In this document: in pieces, positions 57,589-64,000 of the stretch
How positions within the stretch are numbered: position 1 is the first letter of the stretch
How the letters are laid out: every line of letters starts with the position of its first letter
Source of the DNA: Ciborinia camelliae
Taxonomy: Eukaryota > Ascomycota > Leotiomycetes > Helotiales > Sclerotiniaceae
DNA length: 64,000 nucleotides
Reading direction: 5' to 3'
Assembly (NCBI GenBank): GCA_025890175.1
Contig: JANPYM010000002.1
Location: forward strand, 3,710,823 to 3,774,822
The notes under the pieces: generated by a model
The model's database searches: none
Told to the model about the DNA's origin: nothing
Seen by the model: only the letters and a program-made list of their open reading frames with translations
Program-made: the position numbers and the translations under genes

Positions 57589-59489
57589 ATGTCAATATAC
57601 AGCGCGTCCATGACCGCGCAAGAACCTCAAACCCATCGACTGTCTGCTCCGGGAACACCTCGACAATCTTCCCAACCAGGAACACCAAATCAAAGATCCT
57701 CTCATCCAAGTACATCAAGTAATCGATTTTCATCGCCAGTCGAAGCTTCATCAATTTCAGGTATGAGATCTTCGCTTTTGTTGAAGAAACTACTGACCGT
57801 TGAAGATGTCTTAGATATCGTGCCCCCAAGGCAACGCCGTTTTAAGAGCGCCAGACTAATTGGCGAGTAAGTTGAAGATTTTGGGACTGAATTGATAGAT
57901 ACTGACTTTGAAAAAGCTACGAAAAGCCATGGCTAGAAAAAGTTTCCACCGAAGGAAAACGTAAGAAGTTGTCCGGACGAACTTGGGACTCTATAATCTT
58001 TTGGACAAGTATTGCCATTGGTTTTGGGCTGGGTGGAATCATGTGCTATATTGGATTCAAATCAGTCCCACATAATTCATACTGTCTTATGTTCGAAGAT
58101 GACTTTCATAATATTGACCCAAGTATATGGAGTTATGAGATACAACGAGGCGGCTTTGGGTACGTTCGAATCGCTGAAGTATCTTGAGAGAATCTGATAG
58201 CTGACAAGGCTAGCACTGGGTCTTTCGAATGGACTACAAACGACCCCCAAAACGCTTACACCGATGCTGAAGGACTTCATATTGTTCCGACGCTCACGGT
58301 TAATTCTACAAACATTACACCCGCTCAGATACTGAATGGGTATACACTAAACTTGACTACTGACAACAGGCCAGATGGAGTATGCACTTCTGATGATGCT
58401 GGCACACCTTGCTCTATATACAGCAATATAACAGCTGGTACAATTATTAATCCAGTTCGGAGCGCAAGATTGTCCACGAAAGGAAAAAAGACTATTAAGT
58501 ATGGCAAGGTTGAAGTCATTGCGAAGATGCCGAAAGGCGATTGGTTATGGCCTGCAATTTGGTTAGTTCTCACCCCCCCCCCAACTTTGACCGGTAAAGT
58601 GCTAATGTTCAAATCAGGATGATGCCAGAAGACTCGGTATATGGGCCATGGCCTGCCAGTGGTGAGATAGATCTTGCTGAAAGCAAGGGCAACGATGGTG
58701 CCACATATGACGGAGGTCGCGACAGTGTCATTTCTGCTCTGGTATGATCTCTCTAACTTGGGCTCAGACATTTTTGAGCTAACGACAAGCGAAAGCATTG
58801 GGGCCCAATTCCTCAAGTGGATGCCTTTTGGAAAACAGATGGAAAGCACAATATCCGACGAACCGACTACAGTGAAAGCTATTACACGTACGGATTGGAA
58901 TGGAGTGAAGATTATATTTTTACATACATCAACAGTCGTCTCTTGGTATGATCTTCACAATCCTGGTAACTGTTACCTTGTGGCGTATTAGTAATTAATC
59001 CTCGTGCAGCAAGTATTTTATCTCTCCTTCAGTAAGGGGTATAACAGTATGTGGAACAGGGGAGAGTTTGGAAAGACCATCGTCAACAATTCGGCGCTAC
59101 ATGACCCATGGAGTCAAACTGGCAATCCAGGAACTCCGTTTGATCAGGCCTTCTACCTGATTCTAAAGTAAGATGGCCTTGAAGATTAATTCATATACCC
59201 CAGAATTTACTAACACAATTCAACAGTGTGGCAGTGGGTGGAACCAACGGATATTTCCCGTAAGTTGTTATGTTGCGTTAGGCTTTAGAGGAAATGAAAA
59301 GCTAACTTCGGTGATAGGGATAAGGTTGGCAACAAACCGTGGGGAGATGCTAGTCTCATGGCCCCAGCAGAGTTCTGGAACTCTTCAAGTGAGTGGAGCT
59401 CGACGTGGGGGCCGCCCGAAGAGAGAGGCATGACTATTAAGAGTGTGAAGATGTATTCGCAGGGGACCTGCGGATCTCCACCGAGCTGA
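57589..59489 (+). CDS. Type II membrane-anchored GH16 endo-beta-1,3(4)-glucanase-like protein, eight exons
   Basis: A glycoside hydrolase or transglycosylase of family 16, probably acting on beta-glucan in the wall. The exons are 57589-57866, 57917-58159, 58214-58561, 58618-58741, 58796-58945, 59010-59167, 59227-59259 and 59318-59489, giving 501 residues; exon 7 is only 33 nt. A Ser/Pro-rich cytosolic N-terminus is followed by one TM segment at about 125-145 (IIFWTSIAIGFGLGGIMCYI). The catalytic domain begins at FEDDFHNIDPSIWSYEIQRG. The catalytic motif is ASGEIDLAESKGND, matching E-x-D-x-x-E with both acids present. Further GH16 sequence includes KVEVIAKMPKGDWLWPAIWM and YTYGLEWSEDYIFTYI. 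The nearest kind is the fungal bacterial-type GH16 (GNBP-like) group. Substrate preference is unknown. Confidence 0.88.
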
Positions 59490-61412
59490 AAACACGAAGC
59501 CGAGGGGTATAGCCTTCGGCGTGAGAAAGATGGGTGAGATAGATAGGATAAGTACTTAATTTGGATTTAATGTTGCATGGAGAAAATGTCTGGATGATAC
59601 ACGTGGGAAGATAGAGGAGTAATCGCAAGCGAAAATATTTTGATGGATAATATATTATACACTTTTATACATTCCAATACACTTTCACAACTTTTGAAAT
59701 GTCATTGATAAGCAGGTGCATACACGAAGTCTGGGCATGCATAATTGGTGTTAATTGGTATTCAAACATTATTATCTCGGTCGTGCCTTGTTTACATGCA
59801 TGCGGTGTCCGGGTAAAATGTAACCCAACCCGGGCCGATCAACATAAATTTGATTGTTCTAATTTTATAGAATAAGAATGTTGGCATCTCTGCTTTCTCT
59901 GTTGTCTAGGCTTCTACCGATGACTCGGGAATGGTCAGACCACTTCTACGAGATAATAGGTGTGCATTATTGAGTATCATTATATCGCTACCGTAAAAGA
60001 GAATCAACTTCTTTACGATGGCTGCTTATACGATTAGTTATATCCAAATTTGACTTGAATCCCTCTTGATGTACAGAACATACGTTGCATGCATACCCTA
60101 CTTCGTTTGCCGTGGTCCGTGAATAGGAATAGGCCTAAAGCGTATCGCTCGAGTCTAGATTTAATTTCATATCTCCCCTTTTTGTGAAGGCCTATCAAAT
60201 TAGTTTCCCTGTTCGGTTATGCATGATTAGAAACGGTAATACGGAGTACATTGAAAAATATAACAGACAAGGGAGTCTTCACAGGGGGGGTCTAATCCAC
60301 CTAGCCACTTACCTTACGCCACAATAAGCTTAATCCTAGGTGGTTAAAGCTTTTGCCCTAGCTCATGTAGCTTAATTTAACGTTTTTTGCCAAAACTAAT
60401 AGTACACAGGTACATCTTGCAACCAACAACGTTCTCTGCTCCGAGATTGGCAGGGGTGGCATTAAATGTTCTCGCGCTGGTCAATCTATATCTAGCATGT
60501 ATGGTTTTAAGTGCAGATATCATCCGATTTTGGAGTATTGTATCGCCAGCACATCATCTCACCCATCAGTTGGCCACGGCTATCTTCACACACTCCGCAC
60601 TTCGATGCAGTACATCAATATACAATAGATTAGCCATTCAGTCATTACAAAGTTGTAAACAAGCTTTTGCATGTACCAATGAGATGACGTCTCCCACTCT
60701 CGGATTCCACATTCGGTGGCGGCGAGCCCTATCGTAGTATCGTGGATCGTGATTGTTACCCCTCGCAAGTTCTTCTGCGAGAGTTGATACACAAATTCGC
60801 AGGCTGTCAATACTTCGCATATCTGCACGATGCAGTCAGCTTGACATATCCCCAAATTTTATTTGTTAGCCAAGCAAGATACGGACGTTGTACCTCTTTC
60901 GGAATGTAAGCCGAGCCGTGGAAAACTTCCTAATGAGATTCAAATTTCAGGTCATCAGGAACCGGTCGAGCCGCAGACAAGGATTGGCGAAAAAGAAAAG
61001 AAAATCCCCAAGGATTTGTACCATCAAGTTGCGGTAAATGCGCGATCGTATAGTCTGTAAATAACTTTTTTGTGCCATGTACCAATCTGGAAAATGTGTA
61101 GATCAACTTGGGAACTACACGGGGTATGGCTCAGAAATGTAAGCAGATAGTACGGATTAACAGGTGAGCATTATACGATTTTCTTTTCTCGTAGAGAGCA
61201 AATCCAATACTCAGTCTGGTAACTGTCAGCCTCCAAGGGTCAGCGGCCATGGCAATTCTTGTCACTGTAATCTAAAGCTGTAAAGCAACTCAATGGATGT
61301 TTATATCCGAGTGCTGATATTTATCTTTTCTTTCTCCGTTTCCCCTGTATATCATTGAGCAACATTCGTTTTCGGTCTGCATCTGAACATTTGAACGGCG
61401 ATTGCAATTGCA
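59490..61412. other. Intergenic, with a possible short mobile-element relic
   Basis: No gene is supported across 1.9 kb. It has one hairpin-forming stretch, listed separately, and scattered AT-rich sequence. Upstream elements of the WSC-oxidase gene should lie near the right end. Confidence 0.45.
60293..60348. repeat. Imperfect inverted repeat (MITE-like hairpin)
   Basis: Arms TAATCCACCTAG (60293-60304) and CTAGGTGGTTAA (60336-60347) are complementary over about 11 of 12 positions, with a 31-base loop. A TACGGAGTAC word lies about 50 bases upstream; the reverse form TACTCCGTAC occurs at about 7911. It could be the end of a small non-autonomous transposon, or chance. Confidence 0.35.
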
Positions 61413-64000
61413 ATGATAGTACACTCTTTTCTCCGCTTTGCCTTTACAGCAATAGGCCTATCTCTATCAGTATGTGGAGAATCTCTTTTTGGCGATTGTT
61501 ACTATATATCCAGTCGACTAATTGGCTCATATTCGATAGTTTACCTATTCCGAAGCACATTCGGGGACCAATTCTGTCCAACCAAGGGCAAATACATGGT
61601 CCTATGTGGGCTGCTACAGGTAAATAGCTACATTGTTACATCGCCAAGCACACTTTTCCTTCTCATTAAATCTTCAATTTTTGAAGATAAAGATTCCAAC
61701 TGAGGATACAAGGGACCCCTCAAGGATCGAAAATTGACGGGCTGCATTCTATACCCATCTATGAATCTGCTCCAAATTGCTGGCATATCGCAATATGTGA
61801 AGGAAACTCGTAACTGGGTATATCGTGTGGATATAGCTTTCCCATCCCCCTTCCCATGTATTCTTTCCCTTGTTTGAAGAATTCCATTTGGAAATCTGCT
61901 GATTCGCCGTCGTCTTTAGCGACAACGTGGGGTCTCGCACCCTTACTACTAATGTAGCAACTACAGGAGGAGAACCAGCTTTAACAGTTGAGATTTGCGA
62001 GTCTACATGTCAAAATTTGGGTTACGTGCTTGCAGGAGCTGAATATTCAGGAGAATGCTGTAAGTTGTTAGCCCTAATTGATTGTACAGCCTTAGTTTTG
62101 ACAATCACAAGACTGTGGCAATAACTTTTCCAATGGCGGAGCTCCAGCTTCTGATGGCGAAATTGGATGTAATATGCCTTGTAATGGCAATGCTTCGGAG
62201 ACATGCGGTGGTTCTGGAAGACTCAGTGTCTATGATCTTAACAATGCTATTATCTCGCTTCCTACTCTCACAACAAGTTCTATTTCCGTTCCTACTTACA
62301 CAGGAGCACCGACTGGATGGGTGCCTCTTGGGTGCTACAATGATAGCGTGAACGCGCGTACCCTCACCACGCAGATCTATTCCATTGCTGGGACTTCCAT
62401 GAGCGTCGATGCATGTCTTTCCGCATGCATTTCCGGAGGTTACAGACTTTCGGGCGTCGAGTATGGCAGTGAATGCTACTGCGACCAACAGATAAAAAAC
62501 TATGGCGCCCCGGCAACTGGTTGTACCATGGCATGCGCTGGGAATTCTACTGAATTCTGTGGAGCGTGAGAACTTTTGCTTATTTTTCTCCGAAAGCGTT
62601 TTGTGATAGACAATCACTGACTTCCCAATTTCTAGAGCCGGGCGGTTGAATGTATACAATTACACCGCAACAACTTTGCCCCCTACCCCAACACCCACTA
62701 CAACTAGTGTTGTTGTTCCTTTGGCGACGATCACAGACCTTCCTCAAGGATGGACCTACAAGGGCTGTTGGGTTGACCGAGCTCTTGGTCGTGGGAGTAT
62801 TCTCGCAAACAACCTGCCTAACGATGTTAATATGACTGTGGAATCCTGCATACAAAAGTGTATCACAGCAGGATATAGTATAGCTGGAATGGAATACTAT
62901 ACACAATGCTATTGCGATTCCGCAGTCATTAATCTGGGTGCCTTGGCATCCTCAGATTCTCAATGTAACACTCCGTGTGGCGGCAACGCCAATCAAATGT
63001 GCGGCGGGGGTGATCGTATGAGCATTTATTCTAATCAGACAAATATGATAGTGTTACCATTACCGGTGATACAAAACACGAGTTTACCAGGAAATTGGAA
63101 ATATAGGGGTTGTCTCACGTAGGTGCAACTTTAAGTTTCGTTTATTTGTCGTATATGACGTGCCCCGGTATTGTTATACAAGGGATCAGAGCTGATTTCC
63201 GTGTAGAGATGATGCTGTGAACAGGGTTTTCCCATATCAAATTCAGTTCCAAAATAACAATACAGCCACGAATTGTCTTAGCTTGTGTTCCGAATATGGA
63301 TATGGTGCTGGGGGAATGGAGTATTCGAGCCAATGCTGTAAGTTTCCTTTCAGTCTTCTTCCCCATCCTACTTCATTGTGAAATGTTTTATTCACGCTGT
63401 TCATAGTTTGCGGCGACGCACAGGCGGTTATAGACCACAGCGCCACCATCGTCCCTGACACAAACTGCGTCAATCTTTGTACTGGCGATAGAAATACATA
63501 CTGTGGCGGACCAAACTTAATATCCTATTACGTTTGGGATGGCACACCACTTAATAGTTGGACGTTTCAAAGTGGAAATGCAGCCGGAAGATATGAATTT
63601 CTCATTGGAGGTAAGGCACATGACTAACAGCACTTGAGCTTGAGCGCATGACTAAAAAAGCCACAGGACCAATTATACCCCTCACTTCCACTCCTGGTAT
63701 CAATGGCAAAATTTCATTTTTAGAAAAGTTCGGCACAGAGCCTGCGAATAACAGTACTGGTGCTTATGAACTTGATCTTACTCAGATTAACAACTATACG
63801 GCAGCATGGCGTCCCATGCACGTTAAGACTGATGTCTTCTGCTCTGCTAGTATTGTCCTCCCCGATCGTCTTGGTCGTCAAATTAATATCGGGGGATGGG
63901 CACTTCCCTCAACTATTGGTGTACGCTTTTATACTCCTGATGGCCAACCAGGGGTAGCGAGCAAAAATGACTGGGAAGAGAATTATCAAGAGGTCGGTTT
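61413..64000 (+). CDS. WSC-domain copper radical oxidase (glyoxal oxidase-like), 5' uncertain, 3' cut by window end
   Basis: A predicted secreted or wall-bound oxidase of the AA5 copper radical type, which makes H2O2 while oxidising aldehydes or alcohols. Firm exons are 61917-62059, 62112-62565, 62636-63118, 63207-63337, 63407-63610 and from 63667 beyond the window. Four WSC domains (carbohydrate-binding, eight-Cys type) are visible. Their starts are about DNVGSRTL, WVPLGCYNDSV, WTYKGCWVDRA and WKYRGCLTDDA, each with a C-x-C pair and a CGG/CGA-x(1-2)-RLxxY-like end. After 63667 the oxidase begins: VKTDVFCSASIVLPDRLGRQ and INIGGWALPSTIGVRFYTPD, where the Cys of VFCSA is expected to be the one cross-linked to Tyr. 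A signal-peptide-like start (MIVHSFLRFAFTAIGLSLS) lies at 61413 before a GTATGT donor. I could not connect it cleanly to the first WSC exon. Confidence 0.82.

Noticed and set aside
1..64000. tRNA, rRNA or CRISPR-like arrays
   Set aside because: No tRNA B-box with matching A-box and cloverleaf, no rRNA-like block and no regularly spaced repeats were seen by eye; a covariance-model search would be decisive.

Overview
The window is nuclear DNA of a filamentous ascomycete. Genes are split by short GT-AG introns, mostly 45-95 nt, with CTAAC/CTGAC/TACTAAC-type branch sites. Intergenic spacers are AT-rich and full of microsatellites, and the gene set is typically fungal: Zn2Cys6 regulator, WSC domains, iml1, urb1, sec1 and an MFS sugar porter. 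Codon use and gene content suggest Leotiomycetes, perhaps Sclerotiniaceae such as Botrytis or Sclerotinia. That placement is an inference and was not tested.

Layout. 0.6-2.1 kb: secreted S1/P1 nuclease (-) with a 12-nt microexon. 2.2-5.7 kb: a 1.74 kb segment present twice around a 10-N gap, almost certainly two overlapping contigs that were not merged. 5.6-6.4 kb: class I glutamine amidotransferase-like protein (-). 8.0-9.8 kb: 14-TM MFS transporter (+). 9.8-11.5 kb: G-rich tandem repeats. 11.5-15.4 kb: M20 amidohydrolase (-) and Zn2Cys6 regulator (+) in divergent arrangement. 15.7-17.1 kb: a decayed gene with stops and frameshifts. 18.0-19.9 kb: sugar transporter (-). 21.6-23.9 kb: membrane-anchored short-chain dehydrogenase (-) and G-patch protein (+), divergent. 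25.0-33.6 kb: a roughly 2,720-residue sacsin-like protein with two GHKL-type ATPase modules and a C-terminal BTB domain. 34.5-36.9 kb: Sec1 (-). 37.9-40.4 kb: eIF4E-binding, 4E-T-like protein (-). 41.4-44.9 kb: Urb1 (-), divergent from Iml1 (+, 45.3-51.1 kb). 51.9-55.3 kb: ten-exon membrane GT2 glycosyltransferase (-). 57.6-59.5 kb: membrane-anchored GH16 glucanase (+). 61.4-64.0 kb: four WSC domains followed by the start of a copper radical oxidase (+), cut by the window end.

The centre (21-55 kb) is mostly conserved housekeeping: exocytosis (sec1), 60S ribosome assembly (urb1), TORC1 control (iml1), translation control (4E-T-like) and protein quality control (sacsin-BTB). The flanks carry genes for environment and cell wall: secreted nuclease, transporters, amidohydrolase with adjacent regulator, glucanase, and a WSC-oxidase. 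No cluster backbone gene, CRISPR array, rRNA or convincing tRNA was seen. Exon boundaries were worked out by hand from splice signals, frame continuity and family motifs. For the multi-exon genes below the phases add up exactly, except at the 5' end of the last gene.
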